The notes beneath the pieces were generated by a model. It had not been told where the DNA came from. It worked only from the letters and a program-made list of their open reading frames with translations, and did no database searches. The position numbers and the translations under genes are program-made. Below, piece after piece: positions 52,988 through 61,521 of a stretch of DNA of 64,000 nt (its first letter is position 1; every line of letters starts with the position of its first letter). This DNA comes from Terriglobales bacterium. Lineage in GTDB: Bacteria > Acidobacteriota > Terriglobia > Bryobacterales > Bryobacteraceae. The stretch is taken from assembly GCA_027485675.1 (NCBI GenBank), contig JAIXQP010000007.1, positions 124,001 through 188,000 of the forward strand. Reading direction: 5' to 3'.

Positions 52988-55303
52988 ATGTTTCGTTTCC
53001 TTGTTTGGTTTGTTCCGGCATTATTATGCGCGCAGATCGTTCCGAATCTGTATATCGTCGAGTTGGTGGAGGAGGCGAGGCCAACTCCTCTGACCCGCCG
53101 GGCCGCTCAGGATAACTTAGTCCGGACGCTCGGCGCCCGGCACCAGGTGAAGAGCCGGGTGCGGATGGTGGGTAATGCTCTCGTAGTGGAGTCTCCGGCG
53201 GCCGAGGAGTTGCAGCGTATGCCCGGGGTGCGGCGGGTGACTCCGGTGGTGCAACTGCGCGCGAGCCTGGACCGGGCTCTGACGCTCCACCAGATCAAGG
53301 CCGCCTGGGAGCGGTTGCCCGACCCCAACCGCGCCGGCGACGGCATCAAGATCGGGATCCTCGACACGGGTATTGACGCGAAGCATCCCGCGTTTTCGGG
53401 TGAAGGCATGACGGCGCCGGAAGGCTTTCCGAAGGTTTCGAGCGAGGGGTTTCGGCCCGCCACGAGCGGCAAAGTGATTGTGCAGCGCAGCTACGATGCG
53501 TTGAACCGGACGGAGGCCTCCATCGTCGATGGCGCCGGCCACGGCACCGCCGTTGCGATGGTGGCGGCGGGTGCGCGGGTGAAGAGCCAGTTTGGAGAGA
53601 TTTCGGGAGCGGCTCCCGGCGCGTGGCTGGGGGCGTACCGCGTTTTCGGCGGCGTTACCGGGACCCAAGGGAGTTCGGCTGCGCTCTTGCAGGCGCTCGA
53701 CGATGCCGTCGCGGACGGCATGGACGTGGTCAACATGAGCCTTGGCTTCTTCCCGCCCTACCGGGAGAGCCTGGACCCGATGGCCGACGCCGTCAAGCGG
53801 GCGGTGGACATGGGCGTGATGGTGATTAAGGCAGCCGGCAACGAGGGCCCGGATATCGCCTCCGTGGATTCGCCGACCGTAGCCGGGGTGGGCATTACGG
53901 TGGGAGCGATTCAGAACGACCGGGCCTTCGCCGAGGCCGTGGAGATTGAAGGGCTGGGGAGCCTGCTGGCGGTGGCCTCGACGGGAACGCGGCCGGAGCC
54001 GCTGCGCGGACGCCTGGTGGATGTCGCCGGCGCCGATCCGAGCGGCTTGGCCTGCGACCCGATCCCCGGCGACTCGCTGCGGGGCAACGTGGCGCTGATG
54101 CTTCGCGGGTCCTGCTTCTTCAGTGACAAGCTGAAGAATGCGGAGGCGGCGGGCGCCATCGCAGCCGTCATCTACACCCACGCAATGGAGCCGCAGCCGT
54201 TCACCATGGACGTGGCTGACGCCAGGCTGCCGGCCTTGATGGTGGGGTTTGAAGCCGGTCGCTTTTTGAAAAGCCGCCTGGAACAGATTCCCGATACCGA
54301 CGTCCTGCTGACTTTCTCGCCGACTGTGGCCTTCTCCCTGCGGGCGACGCCCCTGAGCAGCTTCTCTTCGCGGGGTCCAACGCTCGAGGGCCGGATATCG
54401 CCCGATCTGGTGGCGGTGGGCCAGTTCGTCACCACCGCCGCGGGAACCACCGAGCCCTCCGGGAGCGTTTACGATGCCAGCGGGTTTCTGGTGGCGCAGG
54501 GAACCAGTTTTTCGGCTCCCCTGGTGGCGGGGGCTTACGCCGTACTCAAGCAGGCGCGGCCCGGACTGCGCCCGCAGCAGTACCGGTCGCTACTGATCAC
54601 CTCCACTACGCCGGCGCCTCTCGGGAATGGCAACGAGGGTTCGCCGCAGCAGGTCGGCGCCGGCAGACTTGATCTGCGCCAGGCGATTGACAATGCCCTC
54701 ATCGCCCGGCCGGCGGTGCTGAGTTTTGGCGCGGGTGGTCCGCAGGGGCCGGCGGCGCAGGAGATTACGGTGGAGAACACAGGCAGCGAGAGTGGCCGGT
54801 TCACCGTCCGGTTGGAATCCAGCGCGGGCAGCGTTCCGAGGGTGGAGCCCACCGAGTTCGATTTGGCCGCGGGCGGCTCGACGACCGTCCGAATCACCTG
54901 GCCCGGGGATCTGGCAGCCGGAGCGCATCATGGCCGCTTGCTGGTCACCAAAGCGGAAGCCGAGACGGCGGCGCTGCGGATTCCCTACTGGTATGGCGTG
55001 CCGCGCCCGGAGGCCGCGAACATCACGTTCCTGCCGTATCCCCCGTTCGAGGCGGACGCCGGCTCTACCGTCGACCTTTGGTTTCTGACGACGGACCTGA
55101 TCGGTATCGCAGCGACCACGCAGGAACCCACGGTAACAGTGGAGGAGGGCGGCGGCTCCGTCGTGGAGGTGCTCCGCCGCGAGTCTTTGGCGCCGGGTCT
55201 GGTGAAGGCGACCGTCCGGCTGGGTCCCACGCGGGACGTGGGGAACGTGTTCCTGATCCGCTGTGGCGAGGCGGTCACCCGCGCGTATATCGTTGGTCTG
55301 TAG
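52988..55303 (+). CDS. Subtilisin-like (S8) serine protease with PA domain
   Basis: A 771-residue secreted protease, paralogous to the upstream one. ATG 52988 begins the signal peptide (FLVWFVPALLCAQ); AAGGGAG lies 7 bases before it. Propeptide about 17-95, then Asp 126 (GILDTGID), His 185 (GHGTAVAM) and Ser 507 (GTSFSAPLVAG), with a PA domain between (CFFSDKLKNAEAAGAIAAVI). Two Ig-like regions end the protein, but unlike its neighbour it lacks the Solibacter C-terminal domain. The two appear to derive from a tandem duplication. Confidence 0.93.
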   Translation: MFRFLVWFVPALLCAQIVPNLYIVELVEEARPTPLTRRAAQDNLVRTLGARHQVKSRVRMVGNALVVESPAAEELQRMPGVRRVTPVVQLRASLDRALTLHQIKAAWERLPDPNRAGDGIKIGILDTGIDAKHPAFSGEGMTAPEGFPKVSSEGFRPATSGKVIVQRSYDALNRTEASIVDGAGHGTAVAMVAAGARVKSQFGEISGAAPGAWLGAYRVFGGVTGTQGSSAALLQALDDAVADGMDVVNMSLGFFPPYRESLDPMADAVKRAVDMGVMVIKAAGNEGPDIASVDSPTVAGVGITVGAIQNDRAFAEAVEIEGLGSLLAVASTGTRPEPLRGRLVDVAGADPSGLACDPIPGDSLRGNVALMLRGSCFFSDKLKNAEAAGAIAAVIYTHAMEPQPFTMDVADARLPALMVGFEAGRFLKSRLEQIPDTDVLLTFSPTVAFSLRATPLSSFSSRGPTLEGRISPDLVAVGQFVTTAAGTTEPSGSVYDASGFLVAQGTSFSAPLVAGAYAVLKQARPGLRPQQYRSLLITSTTPAPLGNGNEGSPQQVGAGRLDLRQAIDNALIARPAVLSFGAGGPQGPAAQEITVENTGSESGRFTVRLESSAGSVPRVEPTEFDLAAGGSTTVRITWPGDLAAGAHHGRLLVTKAEAETAALRIPYWYGVPRPEAANITFLPYPPFEADAGSTVDLWFLTTDLIGIAATTQEPTVTVEEGGGSVVEVLRRESLAPGLVKATVRLGPTRDVGNVFLIRCGEAVTRAYIVGL

Positions 55304-55318
55304 ACGCCGCCAGGCAGG

Positions 55319-55324
55319 TATACT
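55319..55324 (+). promoter_or_regulatory. Candidate -10 element for greA
   Basis: TATACT at 55319-55324, the same -10 sequence as at rpmH, sits 34 bp before the greA ATG, right after the protease stop. No clear -35 hexamer is seen at 16-18 bases upstream, so this is tentative. Confidence 0.35.
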
Positions 55325-55357
55325 GGGGGAGATCGATCGTCACCGGAAGTTGTCTCC

Positions 55358-55834
55358 ATGGATGCACTAAAGAAAAAACTGCTGGAAGAGATTACAGCAC
55401 TGGAATATGAGTTTCGTAATGAGTTGCCGAAGGAGATCCTGCGCGCCCGGGAGCTTGGTGATCTGAGTGAGAACGCCGAGTATCACGCGGCGAAGGAACG
55501 CCAGGGCCTGGTGAATGCGCGCCTGGGTCAGTTGCAGAAGCGGCTGGCGGAGCTTTCGATGATCGACCTGACGAAGGTGCCGAAGGACCGGGTTGGTTTT
55601 GGTTCGACGGTGGTGGTTTACGACATCGTGAAGTCGGTGGAAATCGAGTATCGTCTCGTGACCAGCGAGGAGTCCGACGCCAAACAAGGCATGGTTTCCA
55701 CCAGTTCGCCGATTGGCCGGGGCCTGCTCAATAAGCGCGTGGGTGAAGAGATCAAGATCCAGGTTCCGGGGGGCGCGCTCGAATTCGAAGTAGTGCGGAT
55801 CACCACGATCCATGGTGAGACCCTGGAGGGCTAG
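55358..55834 (+). CDS. greA: Transcription elongation factor GreA
   Basis: A 158-residue protein of standard length. The N-terminal coiled coil carries the acidic tip (LRARELGDLSENAEYHAAKERQ), with the conserved Asp and Glu that trigger RNA cleavage in backtracked polymerase. The C-terminal FKBP-like domain (about 85-155) includes SPIGRGLLNKRVGEEIKIQ and PGGALEFEVVRI. The next gene starts 6 bp later. Confidence 0.95.
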   Translation: MDALKKKLLEEITALEYEFRNELPKEILRARELGDLSENAEYHAAKERQGLVNARLGQLQKRLAELSMIDLTKVPKDRVGFGSTVVVYDIVKSVEIEYRLVTSEESDAKQGMVSTSSPIGRGLLNKRVGEEIKIQVPGGALEFEVVRITTIHGETLEG

Positions 55835-55840
55835 ATTCCG

Positions 55841-56473
55841 ATGACAGTCACGCGCGCGATCGGCCAAGCCTGCAACCAAGTCATTTTGTTGATCGTCAGG
55901 GGGCTTGCGCTTTCCAAGATCCACCCGAACATGCTGACCTTCATCGGTCTGCTGATCAACGTGTACGCAGCGGTTTTGCTGGGGCGTGGCGAGTTCTTCG
56001 CGGGCGGCCTGGTGGTGCTGGGAGCCGGGCTTTTCGACATGGTGGACGGGCGCGTGGCGCGGCATACGAATCAGGTAACCATGTTTGGTGGCTTTTTCGA
56101 TTCGGTGCTCGACCGCTATTCGGATCTGGGCCTGCTGATGGGCCTGCTCGTCTATTACGCCTCGATCGACCGTTTCTTTTACGTCGTCCTGACCGCCGTC
56201 GTGATGACCGGCTCGGTGATGGTGAGCTACACCCGGGCACGCGCGGAGAATACGATTCCCCAGTGCAAAGTTGGTTTCGCGGAACGGCCGGAGCGGGTAG
56301 TGTTGTTAATTATTGGCGCGTTGTTTGACCGGATGGCGCCGGTGCTGTGGGTAATCGCCATTCTGGCGAATCTTACCGTGATACACCGAATGATCTACAC
56401 TTATCAACAAGCCAAGCGCCTTGAAGAGGCCCAGTTACGCCCCGCCGGCAAAAGCGGCGCCACGGTCCTGTAG
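55841..56473 (+). CDS. CDP-alcohol phosphatidyltransferase
   Basis: A 210-residue membrane protein of the CDP-alcohol phosphotransferase family. The active-site signature D-G-x2-A-R-x8-G-x3-D-x3-D is intact as MVDGRVARHTNQVTMFGGFF followed by DSVLDRYSD. Five or so hydrophobic helices surround it. Members make phosphatidylglycerol phosphate, phosphatidylinositol phosphate or related lipids; the alcohol here is not known, and pgsA is possible but not shown. It forms a small operon with greA, 6 bp apart, and is convergent with acpS. Confidence 0.88.
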   Translation: MTVTRAIGQACNQVILLIVRGLALSKIHPNMLTFIGLLINVYAAVLLGRGEFFAGGLVVLGAGLFDMVDGRVARHTNQVTMFGGFFDSVLDRYSDLGLLMGLLVYYASIDRFFYVVLTAVVMTGSVMVSYTRARAENTIPQCKVGFAERPERVVLLIIGALFDRMAPVLWVIAILANLTVIHRMIYTYQQAKRLEEAQLRPAGKSGATVL

Positions 56474-56474
56474 C

Positions 56475-56849
56475 TTAGTTTTCGAGGATAACGACCGCCA
56501 TCGCCATGCTGGCTGTATGGGTCAGCGAGAGATGAATGTGCCGCGTCCCCAACCGCTCCGCGTGCACGGCGGCCTGGCCAGAGAGCCGGAGCGTGGGCTT
56601 GCCGGAGGGGAGATTGACCACCTCAATATCCTGCCAGGAGACGCCGCGGGTAAGTCCGGTACCGATCGCTTTCATCAGCGCCTCCTTGGCGGCGAACCGC
56701 GCGGCGAGGCGTTCGTGCCGGTTGGCCTTCCGCAGCGAGTAAGCGATCTCTCCGGCGGTGAAGACGCGTTGGAGAAACCTGTCTCCAAAGCGGTTATGGG
56801 CCTCTTGAATGCGGGGAACTTCGGCGAGATCGGTGCCAATCGAAAGAAT
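56475..56849 (-). CDS. acpS: Holo-[acyl-carrier-protein] synthase
   Basis: A 124-residue protein that attaches 4'-phosphopantetheine to acyl carrier protein. The conserved N-terminal ILSIGTDLAEVPRI (metal-binding Asp) and RFAAKEALMKAIGTG (Glu and Lys) are intact; the C-terminus has HIHLSLTHTASMAMAVVI. GTG 56849 is the likely start because it aligns with the family; a TTG seven codons upstream is possible. Convergent with the phosphatidyltransferase gene, the stops being 1 bp apart. Confidence 0.95.
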   Translation of the reverse strand: MLSIGTDLAEVPRIQEAHNRFGDRFLQRVFTAGEIAYSLRKANRHERLAARFAAKEALMKAIGTGLTRGVSWQDIEVVNLPSGKPTLRLSGQAAVHAERLGTRHIHLSLTHTASMAMAVVILEN

Positions 56850-56889
56850 CACGTTCCAATTGTCTCGCAAGTAGAATAGAGGTCTGGTT

Positions 56890-57609
56890 ATGGCGGAAGA
56901 AACATCCCGGGGGATCGTATTGCACGTGGAGGGGCTTCGCCATCGCTATGCCAATGGCTGGGCGGCCCTGCATGGCGTGGACCTGTCCATCGCCACCGGC
57001 GAGGGGGTTGCCTTGCTGGGCGCGAATGGCTCCGGCAAGACAACGCTCTTACTCCACCTGAACGGGCTGCTACGCGGGGAGGGACGGGTGACGGTGGGCG
57101 GAGAGGAGTTGACGGACTCGACCGTAGGGCGTATTCGCGAGCGGGTCGGGCTGATCTTCCAGGATTCCGACGACCAACTGTTTATGCCGACCGTCTGGGA
57201 AGATGTAGCCTTTGGCCTGCGGCAGCGCGGCGTGGGAGCGGAAGAGGCCCGCAGCCGGGCGGAAGCGATGCTCGACAGGCTGGGGATCCGGCAACTGGCG
57301 GAGCGGCCGCCGTATCAGCTCAGCGCCGGGGAAAAGAAGCGGGTCGCCTTGGCCGGGGTGCTGATTCTCGATCCCGATCTTCTGGTGCTGGACGAGCCAA
57401 CGACGTTTCTGGACCCACCGGGTCAACGGGAACTAATTAGTCTGCTCAGGGAACTGCCGCAAGCGAAGCTGGTGGCGACTCACGATATGGATTTTGCGGA
57501 GGCGGTGGCGGAGCGGGGGATCTTTCTGGAGGGTGGACGCGTTCGCGATAGCGGTTCACTGGTTGAGTTAGCTTCGCGCTATCGCTGGCGCGTGGTTGAG
57601 AGGGGTTAA
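56890..57609 (+). CDS. ABC transporter ATP-binding protein, CbiO/EcfA type
   Basis: A 239-residue ATPase. Walker A GANGSGKTTLL, Q-loop FQDSDDQLFMPTVWEDVAFG (the segment typical of energy-coupling-factor ATPases), signature LSAGEKKRVALAG (Ala in place of the usual second Gly), Walker B LLVLDEPT, and H-loop ATHDMDF. ECF transporters take up vitamins or metals, but no transmembrane EcfT or substrate-binding S subunit is adjacent. It may serve a transporter encoded elsewhere. Convergent with the small basic protein. Confidence 0.9.
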   Translation: MAEETSRGIVLHVEGLRHRYANGWAALHGVDLSIATGEGVALLGANGSGKTTLLLHLNGLLRGEGRVTVGGEELTDSTVGRIRERVGLIFQDSDDQLFMPTVWEDVAFGLRQRGVGAEEARSRAEAMLDRLGIRQLAERPPYQLSAGEKKRVALAGVLILDPDLLVLDEPTTFLDPPGQRELISLLRELPQAKLVATHDMDFAEAVAERGIFLEGGRVRDSGSLVELASRYRWRVVERG

Positions 57610-57623
57610 GAGGGAGAGGAAAC

Positions 57624-57935
57624 TTAGTTGCCCTGAGCAGCGCGGAAGGTTTCCCAACGCTTCTTCTGGGCTGCTGCGATGCGTTGACGGGCCTCTTCGC
57701 TGAGTGTCCGTTTCCGCGGCTTCTTGGCAGAAGGCGCAGCCTTAACTTTCTTCTTTTTGTCGCCCGAATCTGCCGGCGCGGCAGACTCCGACGGTGCAGC
57801 AGTGACCCGCCGGCCGCTAAGGACCGCGCGAACCTGACGGATCTGTTCTTCAACGCGCTGCTTCTGCAGCTCCAGACCTTCTAGAGCCGCTTCATACAGA
57901 GCGATATTGTCGACAAGGAGAGTTGTTTTAGCCAT
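57624..57935 (-). CDS. Small basic coiled-coil protein
   Basis: A 103-residue protein. The N-terminal third is a helix (NIALYEAALEGLELQKQRVE, EQIRQVRAVL) likely to form a coiled coil; the middle is Ala/Ser/Pro/Lys-rich linker; the end is basic with RTLSEEARQRIAAAQKKRWE, a nucleic-acid-binding-like motif that I recall at the C-terminus of other acidobacterial small proteins. It lies 3 bp downstream of dtd on the same strand. A DNA- or RNA-binding role is an inference. Confidence 0.6.
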   Translation of the reverse strand: MAKTTLLVDNIALYEAALEGLELQKQRVEEQIRQVRAVLSGRRVTAAPSESAAPADSGDKKKKVKAAPSAKKPRKRTLSEEARQRIAAAQKKRWETFRAAQGN

Positions 57936-57938
57936 ACT

Positions 57939-58433
57939 CTAGTTACCAGAGTCTGCCTTCACTTTCGTTTTGTCAAGCTTCGGTTTCGTTTTGTCAAGAG
58001 AGTCGATGAATATCGTCACCGGTCCGTCGTTGACCAACGAAATCGACATATGTGCCTGAAAGACGCCGGAGCCTACTTTGGCACCGGATATTTCAGCTTT
58101 CCGCAGAAAATACTCGTACAGTGCGCGCGCTAAGTCAGGAGGCGCCGCACTGTCAAAGCTAGGCCGGCGGCCCTTTTTCGTTTCGGCGTAAAGCGTAAAC
58201 TGGGAAGCCACCAGCAGGGCGTTCGAAGTCTCCTGGAGGTTACGGTTCATGCGGCCATTTTCATCGGGGAAAATGCGCAGATGCAAAATCTTGTCGAGCA
58301 GGTAATCCGCGTCCAGCTCGGTGTCACCCTGCCCCACGCCCAAAAACACCAATAATCCTGGGCCAATGGCCCCGGTCACCACCCCATCCACTGTGATCTC
58401 GGCGCGGAGAACCCGCTGTAAGAGTGCACGCAT
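57939..58433 (-). CDS. dtd: D-aminoacyl-tRNA deacylase
   Basis: A 164-residue protein. ATG 58433 fits the family (MRALLQRVLRAEITVDG). Conserved parts are GPGLLVFLGVGQGDTELDA, LRIFPDENGRMNRNL, the chiral-proofreading 'SQFTLYA' and the C-terminal 'VNDGPVTIFIDS' ending. It hydrolyses D-amino acids from tRNA. Beyond this the protein carries an unusual Lys-rich tail with the 7-residue repeat LDKTKPK-LDKTKVK. It is the first gene of a two-gene operon. Confidence 0.95.
   Translation of the reverse strand: MRALLQRVLRAEITVDGVVTGAIGPGLLVFLGVGQGDTELDADYLLDKILHLRIFPDENGRMNRNLQETSNALLVASQFTLYAETKKGRRPSFDSAAPPDLARALYEYFLRKAEISGAKVGSGVFQAHMSISLVNDGPVTIFIDSLDKTKPKLDKTKVKADSGN
57963..57998. repeat. 15-bp tandem direct repeat in the dtd 3' end
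   Basis: TTTCGTTTTGTCAAG occurs at 57963-57977 and again at 57984-57998, a 21-bp period, coding for the two heptads LDKTKPK and LDKTKVK. In-frame duplication of 21 bp within dtd is the simplest explanation. Confidence 0.7.
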
Positions 58434-58496
58434 ACTAGACCAGTATGCCCGCAAGGTTGCGTCCAGTGGGCGGGCCGGGCGATTATGAAATGCCAT

Positions 58497-59489
58497 ATGA
58501 TTGAGACCTACGCCTACGCCCGCGCCGGCCTGCTGGGCAATCCCAGCGACGGCTATTTCGGAAAAACCATTTCGTTATTGGTGCGGAATTTCCGTGCGCG
58601 CGTTCTCTTGTATCCCAGCGCGCGGCTCGAAATTAGACCAGCGAAATCCGATTTGCCGGTGTTCGACAGCCTAGACGATCTCTACAACTCGACGCGGTGG
58701 CGAGGTTACTACGGCGGTATTCGCATTGTTCAGGCGCTCATCGTCCGTTTTCTTGACTACTGCAAGGAACAGGGAATCGAATTGCCGGAGCGCAATTTCA
58801 CCCTGGAGTATGAGTCGACGGTTCCCCTGCGCCTGGGTATGGGCGGCAGCAGCGCCATCATCACGGCGGCCCTGCGCGCATTGATGCAGTACTATTCCAT
58901 CGAGATACCCCTGCCTATACAGGCCAACCTGGTGCTCGAAACCGAAACCCGGGAACTGGGAGTGAGTGCCGGACTGCAAGACCGCGTGATCCAGGCCTAC
59001 GGCGGGGTGGTGTATATGGACTTCAACGAAGAGTTGATGAAGCGCCAGGGCTACGGCCACTACGAGTCATTGGACCCCGCGCTTTTGGATCGGGTATATG
59101 TCGCCTATCGCACCTCGCTAAGCGAAGGAACGGAGCTGTTTCATAATAACGTTCGCGACCGGTGGCGGCGCGGGGAGCCGCTCGTCGTCGAAGCGATGCA
59201 GACGTGGGCAACTTACGCCGAACAGGGGCGGGCGGCGATTCTGGCGGGGGAGCGCCAGAAGCTCCATGAGTTGATTGACGCGAACTTCGATCTGCGGACG
59301 AAGATCTATCAGATCGGCGAAGGCAATCTCGAAATGATCCGGGTCGCCCGGGAGTGCGGAGTATGCGCCAACTTTGCGGGCTCCGGAGGCGCGATTGTCG
59401 GCCTCTATGAAGACGAAGCGCAGTTTAACGCCCTGCAAGCGGCGCTGGCGAAGATCCAGGTGGCGGTGATTCGGCCCAAAATCGTCTAA
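58497..59489 (+). CDS. GHMP-family sugar kinase (glucuronokinase-like)
   Basis: A 330-residue kinase. Family motifs: YARAGLLGNPSDGYFGKTIS near residue 7 (motif 1), VPLRLGMGGSSAIITAALRA (the Gly/Ser-rich ATP loop, motif 2), and CANFAGSGGAIVGLYED (motif 3). The layout is closest to what I recall of plant glucuronokinase and of similar bacterial proteins sometimes called mevalonate kinase. It phosphorylates the C1 of a sugar acid or a sugar. The start may be 58485 or 58497; the second fits the family better. It is divergent from dtd. It might feed sugar-1-phosphates to the GalU at 62995, but the two are not adjacent. Confidence 0.83.
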   Translation: MIETYAYARAGLLGNPSDGYFGKTISLLVRNFRARVLLYPSARLEIRPAKSDLPVFDSLDDLYNSTRWRGYYGGIRIVQALIVRFLDYCKEQGIELPERNFTLEYESTVPLRLGMGGSSAIITAALRALMQYYSIEIPLPIQANLVLETETRELGVSAGLQDRVIQAYGGVVYMDFNEELMKRQGYGHYESLDPALLDRVYVAYRTSLSEGTELFHNNVRDRWRRGEPLVVEAMQTWATYAEQGRAAILAGERQKLHELIDANFDLRTKIYQIGEGNLEMIRVARECGVCANFAGSGGAIVGLYEDEAQFNALQAALAKIQVAVIRPKIV

Positions 59490-59523
59490 GGCCGCCTCTC
59501 GGGTTGGTTGGGGGATTTACCGC

Positions 59524-59847
59524 ATGGAAGTTCGGCCAAAATCCAGTAAGAATGCGGGTATGGTCTACCGCCGTAATCAGAGATTGAGTTCGGTTCCCAG
59601 CGGCTATTACCGGTTTGAGAATGTGCGGGGCGGTGGAACTTTATTTGGCTTCGGCACGGGCGAGTTTGTCCGCCTGCGCGACGAGTATGGCGTCGAGTGG
59701 AACGGTACCGCCGAGCCGCAGGGCGACAACATCACCCGCTACCGGTTCTGCAGTCAGCACGGCAAAATCATCTCCGGCGTCTCGGACGGTTCCGGGATTC
59801 TGCTCCGCGATGAACGGGGGAATGCCTGGAGAGGTTTTATCGAATAG
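59524..59847 (+). CDS. Small conserved hypothetical protein
   Basis: A 107-residue protein with a repetitive strand pattern: GYYRFENVRGGGTLFGFGTG, FVRLRDEYGVEWNGTAEPQG, NITRYRFCSQHG, ILLRDERGNAWRGFI. It has no signal peptide, membrane segment or known motif. A GGGGGA ribosome site lies 8 bases before the ATG. It lies 34 bp after the GHMP kinase and before purM, on the same strand, so it may be co-transcribed. Confidence 0.6.
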   Translation: MEVRPKSSKNAGMVYRRNQRLSSVPSGYYRFENVRGGGTLFGFGTGEFVRLRDEYGVEWNGTAEPQGDNITRYRFCSQHGKIISGVSDGSGILLRDERGNAWRGFIE

Positions 59848-59881
59848 GCTATATACGGTAACCTAAAGGTTTTCGTATCGC

Positions 59882-60922
59882 ATGGCAAGTTCGAAACCGA
59901 TCGAGTATAAAGACGCGGGAGTGAATATCGATGAGGCGGATCGCGCTGTTGCGTTGATTCGATCCCACGCCCGCAAGACGTTCACTGATTCCGTGAAGAC
60001 CGATATCGGCTCCTTCGGCGCCGGCTACCTGCTCCAGGGTTGGAAGAAGCCGGTGTTGATCAGTTCCGCCGACGGGGTGGGGACCAAGTTAAAGGTCGCC
60101 TTCGTCACGGGCCGGCATGACACCGTGGGCGAGGACCTCGTCAATCACTGCGTCAACGATATTGCCGTGCAGGGTGCGGCGCCGCTTTTCTTCCTCGACT
60201 ACTTTGCCGTGGGAAAGCTGGACGCCCGGATTGCCGGGGATGTCGTCAAAGGCATCGCCCGCGGATGCAAGGCTAACGGCTGCGCGCTCATCGGCGGGGA
60301 GACGGCGGAGATGCCCGGGATGTACCTGCCCGGCGAGTACGATTTGGCCGGCTTCATTGTCGGCGCCGTCGAACGGGACAAGATGCTGGATGGTAAGACC
60401 ATCGAAGCGGGTGACGTCCTGATCGGCCTGCCCTCGACGGGCCTTCACACCAACGGCTACTCGCTCGCCCGCAAGCTGCTTTTTGACGTCGCCGGCTACC
60501 GGCCGGATCAGCGGGTGGACGCGCTGGGCGGCACCGTGGCGGACGCGTTATTGAAGGTGCATCGCAGCTATCTCAAGGCTATCCAGACGCTGCTCAAGGC
60601 CAAACTGCTCAAGGGCGCGGCGCATATCACCGGCGGCGGCATTAGCGACAACACGCCGCGCATGCTGCCCAAAGGGCTGGGCGCGGAGATCGCCCTGAAC
60701 TCCTGGACGATCCCGCCGCTGTTCGAGCATATGCGGGAACTGGGAAGCGTGCCCGACGAAGATTACCGCCGGACGTTTAACTTGGGCGTGGGCATGATCC
60801 TATGCGTCGGCGCCAAACAGGCGGCCAAGGCCACGAAGGCGTTGCAAGGCGCCGGGGAGCCTCACTTCCAGATCGGAACGGTCGTGCCGGTGCGGCGCGG
60901 CGCCCGCGTCCGCTACGTATGA
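59882..60922 (+). CDS. purM: Phosphoribosylformylglycinamidine cyclo-ligase (AIR synthetase)
   Basis: A 346-residue enzyme for step five of purine synthesis. Conserved segments are YKDAGVNIDEADRAVALI, FGAGYLLQGWKKPVLISSAD, GVGTKLKVAFVTGRHDTVGE, DLVNHCVNDIAVQGAAPLFF, GGETAEMPGMY and HITGGGISDNTPRMLPKGLG. Its stop overlaps the purN start (ATGA), so the two are translated together. Confidence 0.97.
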   Translation: MASSKPIEYKDAGVNIDEADRAVALIRSHARKTFTDSVKTDIGSFGAGYLLQGWKKPVLISSADGVGTKLKVAFVTGRHDTVGEDLVNHCVNDIAVQGAAPLFFLDYFAVGKLDARIAGDVVKGIARGCKANGCALIGGETAEMPGMYLPGEYDLAGFIVGAVERDKMLDGKTIEAGDVLIGLPSTGLHTNGYSLARKLLFDVAGYRPDQRVDALGGTVADALLKVHRSYLKAIQTLLKAKLLKGAAHITGGGISDNTPRMLPKGLGAEIALNSWTIPPLFEHMRELGSVPDEDYRRTFNLGVGMILCVGAKQAAKATKALQGAGEPHFQIGTVVPVRRGARVRYV

Positions 60923-61521
60923 CACGGCTGGGAATCGTCCTATCGGGCCGCGGGTCGAATTTCCTGGCGATTGCCGATCAGATTCAGCAGGGAAACCTGC
61001 CGGCGGAGATCGCGGTGGTGATCTCCAACCGGCCCGACGCCGCGGGCCTCGCCGCCGCGCGGGAACGGGGTCTGGTGGCGTTGGCGCTGCCTTCGAAGGG
61101 GCTCGATCGGGAAGAGTACGATCAACGCCTGGTCGCTGCTCTTAAAGAGCATCAGGTCGACTGGGTCATCCTGGCGGGTTACCTGCGGATTCTCAGTGCG
61201 GAATTCATCCGCGCGTTCCCCCAGCGGATCCTGAACATCCATCCGTCGCTGCTGCCCGCCTTCCCGGGACTCGATGCGCAGGAGCAGGCGTTCACCTACG
61301 GCGTGAAGATCGCTGGCTGCACGGTCCACTTCGTCGATGAACAACTCGACCACGGGCCGATTGTGCTGCAGGCCGCCGTCCCGGTGGCCGACTCCGATAC
61401 CGCGCAGACGCTTTCGGCCCGTCTCCTCCGGGAGGAGCATCGCCTGTACAGCGAGGCGCTGCGCCTGCTGCTCACCCGGCCCTGGCGGATCGTGGACCGG
61501 CGCGTTGTGCTAGGCGAGTAA
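60919..61521 (+). CDS. purN: Phosphoribosylglycinamide formyltransferase
   Basis: A 200-residue enzyme that formylates GAR with 10-formyl-tetrahydrofolate. The N-terminal RLGIVLSGRGSNFLAIADQI, WVILAGYLRILSAEFIRAFP, the catalytic NIHPSLLPAFPGLDAQEQAF and GCTVHFVDEQLDHGPIVLQA (catalytic Asp) are all present. ATG 60919 overlaps the purM stop; the longer frame lies inside purM. Its 3' end overlaps the converging kinase gene by 12 bases. Confidence 0.97.
   Translation: MTRLGIVLSGRGSNFLAIADQIQQGNLPAEIAVVISNRPDAAGLAAARERGLVALALPSKGLDREEYDQRLVAALKEHQVDWVILAGYLRILSAEFIRAFPQRILNIHPSLLPAFPGLDAQEQAFTYGVKIAGCTVHFVDEQLDHGPIVLQAAVPVADSDTAQTLSARLLREEHRLYSEALRLLLTRPWRIVDRRVVLGE

Noticed and set aside
56870-56889. 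Vitamin riboswitch before the CbiO-like ATPase
   Set aside because: Only about 40 bp separate it from acpS, too short for a known cobalamin or other vitamin riboswitch.
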